Shown here piece after piece: positions 5,498 through 5,550 of a stretch of 5,550 nucleotides of DNA. Numbering within the stretch: the first letter of the stretch is position 1; every line of letters begins with the position of its first letter. Origin of the DNA: Saprospirales bacterium (GTDB lineage: Bacteria > Bacteroidota > Bacteroidia > Chitinophagales > Saprospiraceae); assembly GCA_003448025.1 (NCBI GenBank), contig DLXL01000372.1, positions 1,208 through 6,757 on the forward strand, in the 5' to 3' direction. The notes under the pieces are model-generated. The model was not told the DNA's origin, did no database searches, and saw only the letters and a list, made by a program, of their open reading frames with translations. Position numbers and translations under genes: made by a program.

Positions 5498-5550
5498 ATG
5501 CAACAAATAGACGTTATACTCGGCCTCCAGTGGGGCGATGAAGGAAAAGG
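5498..5550 (+). CDS. purA: Adenylosuccinate synthetase, N-terminus only (cut by window edge)
   Basis: PurA joins IMP and aspartate using GTP to give adenylosuccinate, the first committed step from IMP to AMP, in the cytoplasm. The 17 complete codons read MQQIDVILGLQWGDEGK, and the next codon begins GG (glycine). GxQWGDEGKG is the near-invariant N-terminal phosphate-binding and catalytic loop of this enzyme. Asp14 corresponds to the catalytic Asp13 and Lys17 to Lys16 of the E. coli protein. Leucine replaces the more usual alanine before QWGDEGKG. The ATG at 5498 follows a -7 box at the right distance and has no Shine-Dalgarno sequence. The rest lies beyond the right edge, so completeness cannot be judged. 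Confidence 0.95.
   Translation, partial: MQQIDVILGLQWGDEGK

Overview
The window looks like a piece of a Bacteroidota chromosome, most probably from the Chitinophagales/Sphingobacteriales/Cytophagales part of the phylum. Two start sites are preceded by exact copies of the Bacteroidota -7 promoter element TAnnTTTG (TAACTTTG and TACTTTTG). Start codons lack Shine-Dalgarno sequences. A gene junction carries GATTTNC-type inverted repeats, which I recall as common between genes in these groups. The family or genus assignment is inference.

Layout, left to right. Positions 1-116 (minus) may be the 5' end of a gene leaving the window, but this is weak. Positions 117-633 are a long gene-poor leader with a few small inverted repeats. 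Positions 634-2196 (plus) encode a 520-residue, cytoplasmic, helix-rich protein that I cannot assign to a named family; it has weak TPR-like character. Positions 2205-2346 are a long, nearly perfect hairpin-forming inverted repeat, wedged between two convergent genes and probably ending transcription from both. Positions 2351-4804 (minus) encode a complete PriA replication-restart helicase. Directly upstream of it on the same strand lies a type II toxin-antitoxin pair: antitoxin (5100-5339) then a RelE/ParE-type toxin (4804-5088). A textbook Bacteroidota promoter (5355-5385) precedes the antitoxin. A divergent gene on the plus strand, from 5498 to the window edge, is the start of purA (adenylosuccinate synthetase), with its own TACTTTTG box.

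How the genes fit together. The order antitoxin-toxin-priA, an 11-nt gap between the first two, and the TGATG stop/start overlap between toxin and priA suggest one transcript, with priA translated in the wake of the toxin. I saw no clean Bacteroidota promoter in the part of the toxin gene nearest priA. If that holds, an autoregulated toxin-antitoxin promoter would set expression of an essential-type replication-restart helicase. The toxin-antitoxin genes are clearly more AT-rich than priA, which suggests a later insertion between priA and purA. This arrangement and the large hairpin are the most interesting parts of the window. No CRISPR, tRNA, rRNA or insertion sequence was seen.
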